Below, one piece after another: positions 27,019 through 38,705 of a stretch of 64,000 nucleotides of DNA; within the stretch, counting starts at the first letter, position 1, and every line of letters starts with the position of its first letter. This DNA is from Deinococcus deserti VCD115 (lineage in GTDB: Bacteria > Deinococcota > Deinococci > Deinococcales > Deinococcaceae): the NCBI RefSeq assembly GCF_000020685.1, contig NC_012526.1, forward strand, positions 20,001-84,000. The letters run 5' to 3'. Position numbers and translations under genes: made by a program. The notes under the pieces are model-generated. The model saw nothing but the letters and a program-made list of their open reading frames with translations, made no database searches and had not been told where the DNA came from.

Positions 27019-27984
27019 TTATTCCGGGATCAGGTCAGCCGGGTCAGGGGTCAGACACGCTTGGAACCCCTCTTCATACTCGGCGCGGTCCAGGCCACGG
27101 CCGATCACGACCAGTTCGCTGCTGCCGTCGGCCTCATCCCAGGCGTCGGCGGTGAACAGGTCACGCACGGCCTGAAACAGGATGCGCTGCGGGTACCCGT
27201 GCAGGCTGAGAAAGCCCTTGACCCGCAGCACCTCCGACGGCCGCGAGAGAATCATGGACGTCATGAAGCGCTGCCAGGCGTAGGGATCCAGTGGGCGGTC
27301 TGCCCGGAGCGTGAAGGTCTTCAGGCCCGGCGTGTGCTGCACCGGATCTGCTCCTTCCAGCACACGCGGGTCGAAATCGTCGCGTGAGAGCAGGGCCGCT
27401 GCATCCACCTGGGCCTGCTCGACCCGGACCAGGCGCGCCAGCGGATTGATACCGCGCAGCACCTCCCCGGCGTGATCCAGGCGCGCCGGATCGGCAAGGT
27501 CAGTCTTGTTCAGCACCACCACGTTCGCGTAGGCCAGCTGCCGGGCGGCCTCAGGGTGCTCGCGCAGGGTCTGCAACACGTGCCGGGCGTCCACCACAGC
27601 CACCAGGGTGGTCACCTTGAACGCGGCGCGCACCGCACGGTCCAGCAGGGTGGTCAGCACCGGGGTGGGATCAGCCACGCCGCTCAGTTCCACGATCACC
27701 GCGTCGGGTTTGTGTTCACGCATGCCGATGCCCACCAGCGCGCGCACCAGATCGTCGCGCCCGGTGCAGCACAGACAGCCGGCAGTCAGCTCCTGCACGT
27801 CCTCGTCCAGACGCTCGATCAGGCTGCCGTCCACCCCGGCCTGCCCGAACTCGTTGACAATGATGCCCAGCCGGTGCGGAAGGCTGCGGATCAGGTGGTT
27901 GACCAGGGTGGTCTTGCCGGCTCCCAGAAAGCCGCCCACCACCACCACCGGAATGCGCCCGTCGTTTGCTCCAGAGGCCGTCAT
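27019..27984 (-). CDS. CobW/COG0523-family G3E GTPase (putative zinc metallochaperone)
   Basis: 321 aa from ATG 27984. Walker A GGFLGAGKTTLVNHL, the CxCC metal-binding motif in ELTAGCLCCTGRDDL, SGVADPTPVL and NKTDLADPARL of the G domain, and a C-terminal CobW_C domain (TFTLRADRPLDPYAWQRFM; RVKGFLSLHGYPQRILFQAV). The family delivers zinc or other metals to client enzymes. -10 box TATGAT sits 7 nt upstream, facing the promoter of the ABC exporter. No Zur box was recognised. Confidence 0.92.
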   Translation of the reverse strand: MTASGANDGRIPVVVVGGFLGAGKTTLVNHLIRSLPHRLGIIVNEFGQAGVDGSLIERLDEDVQELTAGCLCCTGRDDLVRALVGIGMREHKPDAVIVELSGVADPTPVLTTLLDRAVRAAFKVTTLVAVVDARHVLQTLREHPEAARQLAYANVVVLNKTDLADPARLDHAGEVLRGINPLARLVRVEQAQVDAAALLSRDDFDPRVLEGADPVQHTPGLKTFTLRADRPLDPYAWQRFMTSMILSRPSEVLRVKGFLSLHGYPQRILFQAVRDLFTADAWDEADGSSELVVIGRGLDRAEYEEGFQACLTPDPADLIPE

Positions 27985-27991
27985 GGCTCCG

Positions 27992-28038
27992 ATCATAGGG
28001 CGTCCGGACCAGTGCCCCGCGCTCCTGCGCGCTACCCT
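27992..28038. promoter_or_regulatory. Divergent leaderless promoters (CobW GTPase and ABC exporter)
   Basis: Minus -10 TATGAT at 27997-27992 is 7 nt before ATG 27984; plus -10 TACCCT at 28033-28038 is 7 nt before ATG 28046. The two starts are only 61 bp apart. Confidence 0.55.
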
Positions 28039-28045
28039 GCCGGCA

Positions 28046-29815
28046 ATGCCTGAAGCCCCCTCTGTGACCCGGCGACTGTATGGGCTGCTCACGCCCTACC
28101 GCCGCCGGGTGGCCCTTGGCCTGACCCTGCTGCTGGGCAGCGTGGCGGCCGAGCTGTATCCGCCGTTGGTGTGGATCCGCGTGGTGGACCAGGGCCTGCC
28201 GGCGCGCGACTGGACCTTTATAGGCACCCAGCTGGCTCTGCTGGTCGTGGTGTTCGGGGTGCAGCAGTTGCTCTCGGCGTGGCGCGGGCTGATCCTGGAG
28301 CGCGCCGGACAGCAGCTGACCCTGGACGTGCGCCTGGCGGTGTACCGCAAGCTGCAGTCGCAGTCGGCTGCGTATTTCGAGTCCCAGCGCACCGGGGACC
28401 TGATCGCCCGCGTGACCGGCGATGTGGACGCCCTGCAGGACGTGCTGGTGCGCGGCACCGACTCGGTGATCGCCAACCTGCTGCGATTGATCGGGGTGAT
28501 TGGGATCTTTATTGCCCTGCAGCCCACGCTGGGCGTGCTGACCACCCTGCCGATGCTGGCTGTGGGCCTGATGCTGTGGCGGTACGGCAAATCGGTGCGG
28601 CCGGCCTACCGCGCGGCACGTTCCCGCCTGGGCGACCTCACGGCCCTGATCACCGACCGCCTGAGTGGCGTGCGGGTCGTGCAGGGCTTTGCGCGTGAGC
28701 AGGCGGAAAGCGCCCGGGTCGAGGCGCTCGGGCAGGCGCTGTACGCCGAACAGGTCCGCGCCGTGGCGCTGCGTAACCGTGCCTTTCCGCTGGCCCGCTT
28801 CGTGGGCAACCTGGGCAACGTGATCATGCTGGGCGGCGGCGCGTGGCTGATCATGGCCGGGCAGTTCACCCTGGGCGGCCTGCTGGCCTACCGCGGCTAC
28901 GGGCGTTACTTCTACGGCCCCATCGACGACCTCGTGAATATCGGCGACCTGTTGCAGCGTGCCGAGGCGGCCGGACGGCGGGTGTTCGAGGTGCTTGATG
29001 CGCCCGTGGACATCGTGGAGCGCCCGGATGCGCGCGAACTGCCGTCTCCCGCCCACGGCGAGGTGCGCTTTGAGAACGTGACGTTTGGTTACAGCCCGGC
29101 GCGTCCGGTGCTGCGCGACGTGAGCTTTCATGTTCCGGCAGGCCAGCGTGTCGCGGTGCTGGGCGAGTCGGGCGCGGGCAAAAGCACCCTGCTGGGGCTG
29201 GTGACCCGCGCGCATGACCCGCACTCAGGCCGCGTGATCCTGGACGGGGTGGACGTCCGCGACCTGACGCTCCGCAGCCTGCGGACCGGCGCCGTGACCA
29301 TGCCGCAGGACACCTTCTTGTTCCACGATACGGTGCGCGCCAACGTGACCTATGCCCGCCCCGAGGCGGCCCCGGAAGAGATCGAGGCCGCCCTGCGCGC
29401 CGCGCACGCCCTGGACTTCGTACGTGCCCTTCCCGAAGGTCTGGAGACCATGGTGGGGGAACGCGGCGTGAAACTGTCCGGGGGTCAGCGCCAGCGGCTG
29501 GCCATTGCCCGGACCCTGCTGGCCCGTCCGGCACTGCTGCTGCTCGATGAACCTACCAGCGCGGTGGACGCGGAAAGTGAAGCTCTGGTGGTCGCTGCCC
29601 TGGACCGGCTGATGCAGGGGCGGACCTCGCTGATCGTGACCCACCGCCTGAGCCTGGCCCGCGGCGCGGACCGGGTCCTGGTGTTCCGGGACGGCCGGCT
29701 GATCGAGGACGGCCCGCCAGCACAGCTGCGCCTGCGGGGAGGCGCCTACGCCGCGCTGGAACGCGCCGCTGAAGCTCTGGAGCGCGGCGAGGTGGTGTCC
29801 CTCAGCGAGGTGTGA
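28046..29815 (+). CDS. ABC exporter, fused membrane and ATPase domains (MsbA/MdlB type)
   Basis: 589-aa half-transporter that would dimerise in the membrane. The N-terminal about 310 residues form six membrane helices (YRRRVALGLTLLLGSVAAELYPPL; LRLIGVIGIFIALQPTLGVL and others) with the QSAAYFESQRTGDLIARVTGDVDALQ coupling region. The ATPase domain has Walker A GESGAGKSTLLGLV, signature KLSGGQRQRLAIAR, Walker B LLLDEPTSAVD and H-loop VTHRLSLAR. The start is ATG 28046, confirmed by TACCCT 7 nt upstream; longer frames upstream are not needed. The exported substrate (lipid, drug or peptide) is unknown. Confidence 0.93.
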   Translation: MPEAPSVTRRLYGLLTPYRRRVALGLTLLLGSVAAELYPPLVWIRVVDQGLPARDWTFIGTQLALLVVVFGVQQLLSAWRGLILERAGQQLTLDVRLAVYRKLQSQSAAYFESQRTGDLIARVTGDVDALQDVLVRGTDSVIANLLRLIGVIGIFIALQPTLGVLTTLPMLAVGLMLWRYGKSVRPAYRAARSRLGDLTALITDRLSGVRVVQGFAREQAESARVEALGQALYAEQVRAVALRNRAFPLARFVGNLGNVIMLGGGAWLIMAGQFTLGGLLAYRGYGRYFYGPIDDLVNIGDLLQRAEAAGRRVFEVLDAPVDIVERPDARELPSPAHGEVRFENVTFGYSPARPVLRDVSFHVPAGQRVAVLGESGAGKSTLLGLVTRAHDPHSGRVILDGVDVRDLTLRSLRTGAVTMPQDTFLFHDTVRANVTYARPEAAPEEIEAALRAAHALDFVRALPEGLETMVGERGVKLSGGQRQRLAIARTLLARPALLLLDEPTSAVDAESEALVVAALDRLMQGRTSLIVTHRLSLARGADRVLVFRDGRLIEDGPPAQLRLRGGAYAALERAAEALERGEVVSLSEV

Positions 29816-31472
29816 CGGCCTCGAACGTCCGGGTATCCGAAAGCAGCACCTGTCCCGCCGCACCCAGAACCTGAACGTCCAGACGGTGGGTACCGGCGGT
29901 GAGCAGCCCGGCCTCCAGCGTAAAGCGGTGCGGCAGCGTTGCCTCGACCTGAACCGGCCGGCCGTCCAGACGCACCCGGACTTCACGGGCAGGCTGAGCC
30001 AGCTGCACCCACAGGGCTCCGCTGGCCCGCTGACCCGTGAGTAGCTGCGCCGGCCAGGGAGTCGGAACCGCCGCCCGCTGGGACGCAGCCACAGCGTCCC
30101 AGCGGGTCAGGAAGGCGTCCTGAGACCGCAGCGTCCCGAAGGCACTCCACTTGGCCGGGCTGCCAAACAGCCGGTAATCGTTGCGGCGCTGCCAGACTTT
30201 ATTGCCGTTCGGTCCGGCCAGCATATCCAGGTCCAGCCAGTTGATGTTCTTCAGCCGGGGCATGGTCAGCCAGGCGCCCCAGTACACCTCGCGCAGCTGC
30301 TCGGCGGCGAAGGCGCTGTAGTCCTGCCCAGGCGCAGCCCCGCTGCGGTGTGACGCGGCGTATTCGGACAGCTGAATAGGATGGCTCAGCGCGTAGCGGT
30401 CATAGAAGGCGCGCACCAGATCCAGCGGATGGGCGTTCAGGCGCGGCTGGCGCACATCTCCATTTTCGAACGGCAGGCTGTACAGGCTCAGGCCGGCCCA
30501 GTCCACGGCGTCTGCCCCCGGGTAGTAGGCGGCCATGCGGTTCAGGTCGCCGGGCATGGGCATCCAGACCATGGCCACATTTGGGGCCTGGGACCGGACC
30601 AGCCGCGCCACCCGCGCAAAGGTCGTGCGGTACAGGGCCGGGTCGCGTGACCAGGCGTTCTGGGGATCGTTCATCTCCGAGGCGAAACGCAGGAAGATCG
30701 GCACGCCGCTGCTCCCGGCGGCCTGGGCAAAGCGCAGGATGATCGCGTCGCTGATGGACGAGAGCGGCATGCCCGGCTCCAGGGCGAGGTGCAGCGCGCC
30801 CGCATTGGCCTTGACGGCCTGAGCAAAGCGTCCTGGAAAGACTTTAACCGGGTCGGTGGACGCCGTGAACTTCCAGTAGCGGAAGGCCACAGCAAAGTCG
30901 CGTAACGCTGGTGCCAGCAGGGGCGGGCTGCCGGAGACGCCGCTGGCGTCCACATAAGTCCCCAGCAGAATTCCCCGTGCGGGCTCCAAGCGGGCCAGCC
31001 TCTTTGGGGCGTCCGGGGTCTGCCGGCTGGTGAGCAGCATGGGGCGCAGCACCTGCCGGTAAGGGGCGGTCTGGTGCTCCAGGGCGCGCGCCGTGATGTC
31101 GTCGCCCCGGGCGCGGTAGCGGGCAGCGGCCTGTTCGTAGGCGCGGGTAGCGGCCTCATAGTCGCCCAGTTTGACCTGGGCGTCTCCCGCCGCGCGCCAG
31201 TTCGCCGCAGAGGGATTGAGGGCTGCCGCCTGCAGGAAAGCCTGAGCGGCCCGGGCATGGTCTCCGCTGCGGGTGGACTGCCGGCCCAGGGCATACCAGC
31301 TGTCGGCTGTGCGTGGCTGCGGTCCTGGCCAGGTCGTGGTTGCCGGCCGCGTCACAACTGCGCGTACAGGCGAGGCCGGAAGAAACGTCGGTGGGTTCTC
31401 GGAGAGCAGGGTGGCGGCCGACGGCGGGGTGCCGGTCAGGGTCAGCAGCACCAGAGGAAGAACGAAGCGCAT
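29802..31472 (-). CDS. Exported TPR / GH26-like glycosidase-fold protein
   Basis: 556 aa. Signal peptide about residues 1-20. Residues 55-130 form two to three TPR helical pairs (WYALGRQSTRSGDHARAAQAFLQAAALNP). Residues 165-430 resemble the GH26 endo-mannanase barrel: GILLGTYVDASG, FLRFASEMNDP with candidate acid/base Glu266, MVWMPMPGD, YPGADAVDWAGLSLY and candidate nucleophile Glu370 in HPIQLSEYAAS. The C-terminal about 90 residues look like a beta-sandwich (VRLDGRPVQVEATLPHRF). The combination with TPR repeats is unusual. Its 3' end overlaps the ABC exporter 3' end by 14 bp in opposite orientation. Confidence 0.78.
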   Translation of the reverse strand: MRFVLPLVLLTLTGTPPSAATLLSENPPTFLPASPVRAVVTRPATTTWPGPQPRTADSWYALGRQSTRSGDHARAAQAFLQAAALNPSAANWRAAGDAQVKLGDYEAATRAYEQAAARYRARGDDITARALEHQTAPYRQVLRPMLLTSRQTPDAPKRLARLEPARGILLGTYVDASGVSGSPPLLAPALRDFAVAFRYWKFTASTDPVKVFPGRFAQAVKANAGALHLALEPGMPLSSISDAIILRFAQAAGSSGVPIFLRFASEMNDPQNAWSRDPALYRTTFARVARLVRSQAPNVAMVWMPMPGDLNRMAAYYPGADAVDWAGLSLYSLPFENGDVRQPRLNAHPLDLVRAFYDRYALSHPIQLSEYAASHRSGAAPGQDYSAFAAEQLREVYWGAWLTMPRLKNINWLDLDMLAGPNGNKVWQRRNDYRLFGSPAKWSAFGTLRSQDAFLTRWDAVAASQRAAVPTPWPAQLLTGQRASGALWVQLAQPAREVRVRLDGRPVQVEATLPHRFTLEAGLLTAGTHRLDVQVLGAAGQVLLSDTRTFEAVTPR

Positions 31473-31518
31473 CTCGCTCCATCATTCCAGCCCACAGGGC
31501 CACGGTCCACTGGCTTTT

Positions 31519-34092
<2,574 letters not shown>

Positions 34093-34100
34093 CCACCCCG

Positions 34101-34146
34101 AGGCTAGCAGAGCCCACCTTCCAGCCCCAGATGGCCGGATTACACT
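34101..34146. promoter_or_regulatory. Divergent leaderless promoters (priA and EamA exporter)
   Basis: Minus -10 TAGCCT at 34106-34101 is 8 nt before ATG 34092; plus -10 TACACT at 34141-34146 is 7 nt before GTG 34154. Confidence 0.55.
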
Positions 34147-34153
34147 GCGCGGC

Positions 34154-35038
34154 GTGACTGCTGTTCGTACCCCCACGCTTGCGCACCCCCACACAGGTCT
34201 GGCGTGGGGTCTGGCCGCCGCTCTGGCCTTTTCGACCCTGGGCATCTGGGGCAAGCTGGCCACCCAGGCAGGGTTGAGCAGCTTCACGACCCTGGGATTT
34301 CGTTTTGGCCTGGTGGCCCTGGTGCTGCTGCCGTTCACCGGCAGACTGGACCCGGCTATGCGCGTGCGCATGCTGGGGGTGGGCGTGCTGTATGCCCTGG
34401 CCACCACCTGCTTTTTCGGTGCGCTCGACCGCATCAGTGCCGGTACCACCGGGCTGCTGTTGTACCTGGCCCCCGCCTTTGTGGTGCTGCTGGGCTGGAT
34501 CCTGGGCCGGCGCCCGGGCGGCGCGCAGCTGGGCGCCGTGGTGTTGGCTGCCGCTGGCCTGGGACTGGTGGTGGGCCTGCCAGGACCGGAAGATCATAAT
34601 CTGGCGGGTCTGCTGCTGGGCGCCGGGGCGGGCCTGTTCTATGCCGTCTACCTGATGGTGTCCGAGCGCTGGCTCAGCGGCGCGCCTGCGCTGGCCAGCA
34701 CTGCGCATATGGCGCTGGTGGCCGGGGTCTATTTCACCGGGCTTTCGCTGCTGGAAGGCACCATGCAGATGCCAGGCACCTCGGCGCAGTGGGTGGCCGT
34801 GCTGGGCATGGCGGCCATCCCCACCCTGATTGCGGTGCCGGCGCTGTACAGCGCTGTGCGGCACCTCGGTGCGGCGCGGGCCAGCCTGCTGGGAACACTG
34901 GAACCGCTGTTTACGGTACTGCTGGCCTTCTTCATCCTGGACGAGGCCTTGCGCCCGGGGCTGCTGGTCGGCGGGGTACTGATCCTGGCGGGTGCAGTCC
35001 TGTCCCAGCGGCGGCCAGGATCAGTGGCCGGGTCCTGA
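34154..35038 (+). CDS. EamA/DMT-superfamily exporter (RhaT/YdcZ type)
   Basis: 294-aa membrane protein with ten predicted helices in two EamA repeats (first about residues 15-145, GLAWGLAAALAFSTLGIWGKLA; second about 160-290, with ALYSAVRHLGAARASLLGTLEPLFTVLLAFFILDEAL). The GTG 34154 start is preferred because of the -10 spacing; the longer frame overlaps priA on the other strand. The family exports amino acids, nucleotides or metabolites; the substrate is unknown. Confidence 0.88.
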   Translation: MTAVRTPTLAHPHTGLAWGLAAALAFSTLGIWGKLATQAGLSSFTTLGFRFGLVALVLLPFTGRLDPAMRVRMLGVGVLYALATTCFFGALDRISAGTTGLLLYLAPAFVVLLGWILGRRPGGAQLGAVVLAAAGLGLVVGLPGPEDHNLAGLLLGAGAGLFYAVYLMVSERWLSGAPALASTAHMALVAGVYFTGLSLLEGTMQMPGTSAQWVAVLGMAAIPTLIAVPALYSAVRHLGAARASLLGTLEPLFTVLLAFFILDEALRPGLLVGGVLILAGAVLSQRRPGSVAGS

Positions 35039-35051
35039 AGGAAATGAAGCG

Positions 35052-35077
35052 GCCCCCCAGCCTGATCGCTGGGGGGC
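35052..35077. terminator. Hairpin between convergent EamA and helical-protein genes
   Basis: Perfect 10-bp stem (GCCCCCCAGC / GCTGGGGGGC) with a 6-nt loop, placed between two convergent genes. There is no T-tract on either side. Confidence 0.5.
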
Positions 35078-35098
35078 TCGCTCATTCCTGGCCCCTGC

Positions 35099-37012
35099 TT
35101 AGGGCTGACCGGTTTCCAGCCAGCGCATGGCGACCTGCTCCAGAGTTTCGCGCTTCACAGCGCGCGCCAGACGCCATCCCCCTGACCCGGCCGCCCGCGC
35201 GGCCCAGTCGTGTGAGGCGTCCCGGAAGTCCAGGCTGGTCATCCCCAGGGTCCCGGCCTGTGCCAGCAGGGCCACGACCCCTTGCGCGGCCACGTCGTCT
35301 GAACCGTCCACGATCCGGCCCGATTCGATGACCCAGGATTCCAGGGCTGCGTCCTGCGCAGCTTCCGGAACCGTGGCCACAACTGGGCTGTCTTCCACCC
35401 CGCCAAAAAGGTCGTTGTCGCCTCCCCCCATGTCGAATACACCCAGCAGGCCGCTGAGAGCGTCCTGGCCGAAGGTCGAGGTAACCTCCTGGGCGGCGCG
35501 GTATTCGGCGTGGGCTTCGGTCAGCAGGGCCTCAGCCTCTTCGAGGGCCTGGGCGTACCGCTCACGCGCTTCGGCACTCATGGGGCCCAGGCGACGCTGG
35601 GCACGCAGGGAGTCGGCCATCCGCCCGAGGCGCTGGGTGGTTTCACCGGCCAGGCCACGGACCGTGTCGTACTCGCGGACCACGCGGTCAGCGCGGGCGT
35701 CGAAGTCCTCTCGCTGCTGTGCGGCGGCGCCCATATAGCGCTCCAGGACGGTCCACAGCGGCGTGAGGTCCATGGTCTCACCGGCAGCCACACGAAGCTG
35801 TGCGGCCGTAATCAGGGGAGCAAGTTCCTCGCTGGCTCCAGCGACATCGCGCGCTGAGCGCTCCAGCTCCAGCAGCTCACGCTGCAGTCCCAACAGCTCA
35901 CCTGCCGCAGCGCCACCTTTGGCCAGGGCCTGACGCGCACTGCGCAGCTCCATCAGCTCATCGTTGATCAGCGTGCCGCCCAGCAGGCTGTTTCGGGCGG
36001 CATCGAGCACCACGCGCACATCGGCTCCAGCACGGAGCGACTCCAGCTCGGCTTCCAGGGCCTGGAATTCACTGCGCTGGGCGTCAAGCAGCCCGGCGCG
36101 GGCCTGCGTCAGTTCGTCGCGCCATGCCTCGACCACCTCAGCGGTGAGCTGCCCGGCCTGCTGCTGGGCGCGCAAGGTGTCACGTCGGGCTTCGAGCTCA
36201 GGGCGCGCGCGCAGCAACGGCGCAAACTCACGTTCCACCCGGTTGAACAGCTGTGCGCTGTGTTCCTGCTCCAGGGCCAGCACACGGGCCTGGGCTTCGG
36301 GGTCCACGGTCACCGGGGCTGCTCCCTCGCCTACCGGCTGCACCACCGACGATTCAAGCAGTTTGCGCAGCTTGAAGGTGACACTGCGCGCGCGCTCGAC
36401 CTCGGCAGGCAACAGGGTGCCCTGCGTCTGCGCTTCGTCAATCTGGGTCAGCAGGGTTTCGAGACGGCGCACATCGCGGCTGCCCATCCCCTCGACCCGT
36501 TTGAAGGTAGCGCGCAGCTCGGCCAGGTCCTGGGCCTGGGCCACCAGGCCTTCTTCCAGCCGCCGGGCCATGCCGGCCAGCAGGGCGTTGCCTTCCTGAA
36601 CCAGCGCGCTGATATCGCGTCCGCCCTTCTCCTCCTCGCGGGCAACGCCAATCAGTCCGCGCAGACGCTGCATTTCTGGCCAGTCAAAGTACAGCGAGAA
36701 GCGGCGCGAGGCCTCCTCCAGCTCCGGGAGCAGGCTTTCGGTCATGCTGGGCAGCAGCCGCTCCTGGGTGGACTTCATCAGCTCATTGAGGACTTCCGAT
36801 ACCCGTTTCTTGGCCAGCGGTGCAGGAACGCTCAGCTGCAGGCGCTTGAACACCTCGCGCTTGAGGATGTCTTCGAGCGCCGCTACATCCAGGTCGTTCA
36901 TTGATTTTCCACGGCTCTGGGCGGCGTCCTGCATGATGCGCTCAAGTGCGCGCGGCGAGACCAGATCCCCGAGCATCTTGATCGGCAGACGCGACAGTCC
37001 GCCCGAGGTCAT
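35099..37012 (-). CDS. Large helical/coiled-coil protein of the Roadblock cluster, function unknown
   Basis: 637 aa, cytoplasmic by prediction: no signal or membrane segment. Residues 13-78 match residues 12-77 of the Roadblock protein encoded at 38702-39436 with a constant offset and no gap (shared L, V-S-x-R-A-x-E, R-L, P-A and A positions), so the two share an N-terminal domain. Residues 100-490 are long charged helices with coiled-coil character. Residues 520-550 are acidic (MGGGDNDLFGGVEDSP). A compact C-terminal domain of about 85 residues ends the protein (ESWVIESGRIVDGSDDVAAQG). It is 43 bp downstream of the membrane-protein gene, with GGAGGAG before ATG 37012. No known family recognised. 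Confidence 0.78.
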   Translation of the reverse strand: MTSGGLSRLPIKMLGDLVSPRALERIMQDAAQSRGKSMNDLDVAALEDILKREVFKRLQLSVPAPLAKKRVSEVLNELMKSTQERLLPSMTESLLPELEEASRRFSLYFDWPEMQRLRGLIGVAREEEKGGRDISALVQEGNALLAGMARRLEEGLVAQAQDLAELRATFKRVEGMGSRDVRRLETLLTQIDEAQTQGTLLPAEVERARSVTFKLRKLLESSVVQPVGEGAAPVTVDPEAQARVLALEQEHSAQLFNRVEREFAPLLRARPELEARRDTLRAQQQAGQLTAEVVEAWRDELTQARAGLLDAQRSEFQALEAELESLRAGADVRVVLDAARNSLLGGTLINDELMELRSARQALAKGGAAAGELLGLQRELLELERSARDVAGASEELAPLITAAQLRVAAGETMDLTPLWTVLERYMGAAAQQREDFDARADRVVREYDTVRGLAGETTQRLGRMADSLRAQRRLGPMSAEARERYAQALEEAEALLTEAHAEYRAAQEVTSTFGQDALSGLLGVFDMGGGDNDLFGGVEDSPVVATVPEAAQDAALESWVIESGRIVDGSDDVAAQGVVALLAQAGTLGMTSLDFRDASHDWAARAAGSGGWRLARAVKRETLEQVAMRWLETGQP

Positions 37013-37055
37013 GCAGCTCCTCCGTGTGTTACAGGCGTGCAGCGGTCAGTCAGAG

Positions 37056-38705
37056 TCATACGTCATCATCCCAGTCCAGGCTGGCGTCCTGTGTGTCATT
37101 CTTCGCGCTTGCGCCCCGGCCCAGCAGTCCGAACTGCTCACACAGGCCCCGGAAACCAAAGGCCAGCATCCCCACGGCTCCGGCGCTCAGCAGAGCCCAG
37201 ACCGGCAGGGCATAGGTTCCCTGCGACAAAGTGAAATTCAGCAGGCTGCGCAGCGGACCGACGCCCAGCAGGTCACCCAGTCCGCCCAGCAGGCCAAACA
37301 GGCCTTCAAGCAGTGTGGGCAGCAGCAGCAGCACCAGCCCGGCTGTAATGGCGCGCCAGTAGGTGTTGCGGCCACCAAAAGCCAGGTTGAGCAGGTACAG
37401 AGGCACAGCTGACAGCAGCGCCAGCAGCAGGAAGGTCAGCACCCGGACCCAGCCGCCGAAGCCGCGCGCCACCCCTCCTGAAACCCGGTCCAGCACGCTG
37501 GCGGGCTGCCCGGCCGCTGTACGTTCGAGGTTGCTCAGGCCGCCGATCAGGGCCTGGACATCCGCGGGCCGCAGCACACTCCGGGTGCTGGTGCTGCGGA
37601 CGTCAGCCAGCAGGCGGTCATAGCCTGCTGCCCCACGCAGCGATGAAGGAGTGTCCGCCAGTGCCCGTTCGGCCTGCCCCAGTTGGGCCCGCGCGGTGTC
37701 CAGGTCGGCGTGACTGGCGGCGCTCAGGGAGCGTCCCAGTGCTGCGTAAGCGCCATCGAGCCCAGCAGGGACAACGGGAGCCGCGTTCCTGCCTGACGTT
37801 GTGTCTGATGTCGTGGACGCTGGGGGCGCACTGACCGCTGGGGGATCACCTGCCGTGGCCGGGCTGGAATTCCCGGCTGTTCCGGCAGGGGTGCTTTCAG
37901 CTGGGACAGTTGCTGGCGCAGTAGGCGTGGCAACTGGCGCTGCGCGCCTGGCGGGCGGGGTAGCCAGAGTTGAATTCAGCTGCAGGGAACCGGCCCGCAG
38001 GGTGGCCAGTGACTGGTTCAGCGCAGCCAAGTCGCCGCCCGTCAGCTGACGCAGGGCCTCTCCGAACTGTGCGACCTTTAATGTGGTGCCCGGTGCGTCC
38101 TGCACCACCGTGAACCAGCTCGTGGCTCGCACCAGATTCAGGTACGAAGCTGTGTTCTGTTCAGGGCGGGCTCCCTGCAGGGCGGCATTGACCTTCTGTG
38201 CTGCGGAGCGCTGCAGCCTCCAGGCCACCCGCTCCAGATCACCGGTCTGGGCATCTTGTATAAGGGCCTGTGCGGCTGCGCCCTGCAGGCCGAACTCCCG
38301 GTTCAGCAGGCGCAGCTGTGCACTGCCATTGGCCGGCTGCCCGCCCAGTCCGGCCAGGGTCTGGTCGTACAGCGCCTTGCGCATCAGGCCACGTGCCAGC
38401 TGCACCTGGGCCTGCAATTCAGCTGGGGTGCGGGCCAGTGAGGCGCGTGCTGCCCCCAGAGAAGCTTCTAACCCCGAGATGAGCTGCCGGTTACGCAGCG
38501 TCGGGGCCAGGGTGTCAAGCGCTTTCTGTGCGCGGTCAAGCTGCGTCAGTGCTGCGGCAGCTGAGGAGGGACGAACTGACGCCGCCTGATCCAGGCTGGC
38601 CGCCAGCCGGCCATACGCACTGAGGTCCTGTGCTCCAGCGGCTCCGGCTCCGGCGACCAGCAGGGCCGCATGCAGCACACCCAGGCGCCGGAGACGGCAG
38701 GTCAT
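37056..38705 (-). CDS. Exported multi-pass membrane protein of the Roadblock cluster, function unknown
   Basis: 549 aa from ATG 38705, overlapping the Roadblock gene stop (ATGA). Signal peptide residues 1-23 (VLHAALLVAGAGAAGAQ). Residues 25-255 are helical with repeated Leu/Ala heptads (AYGRLAASLDQAASVRPS; ALTQLDRAQKALDTLAP). Residues 260-330 form a Pro/Ala/Thr/Ser linker. A second helical block (LGRSLSAASHADLDTARAQLG) precedes three membrane segments at about 425-525, and the tail is acidic (DWDDDV), predicted cytoplasmic. It could connect an extracytoplasmic helical domain to the two cytoplasmic partner proteins. Confidence 0.78.
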   Translation of the reverse strand: MTCRLRRLGVLHAALLVAGAGAAGAQDLSAYGRLAASLDQAASVRPSSAAAALTQLDRAQKALDTLAPTLRNRQLISGLEASLGAARASLARTPAELQAQVQLARGLMRKALYDQTLAGLGGQPANGSAQLRLLNREFGLQGAAAQALIQDAQTGDLERVAWRLQRSAAQKVNAALQGARPEQNTASYLNLVRATSWFTVVQDAPGTTLKVAQFGEALRQLTGGDLAALNQSLATLRAGSLQLNSTLATPPARRAAPVATPTAPATVPAESTPAGTAGNSSPATAGDPPAVSAPPASTTSDTTSGRNAAPVVPAGLDGAYAALGRSLSAASHADLDTARAQLGQAERALADTPSSLRGAAGYDRLLADVRSTSTRSVLRPADVQALIGGLSNLERTAAGQPASVLDRVSGGVARGFGGWVRVLTFLLLALLSAVPLYLLNLAFGGRNTYWRAITAGLVLLLLPTLLEGLFGLLGGLGDLLGVGPLRSLLNFTLSQGTYALPVWALLSAGAVGMLAFGFRGLCEQFGLLGRGASAKNDTQDASLDWDDDV

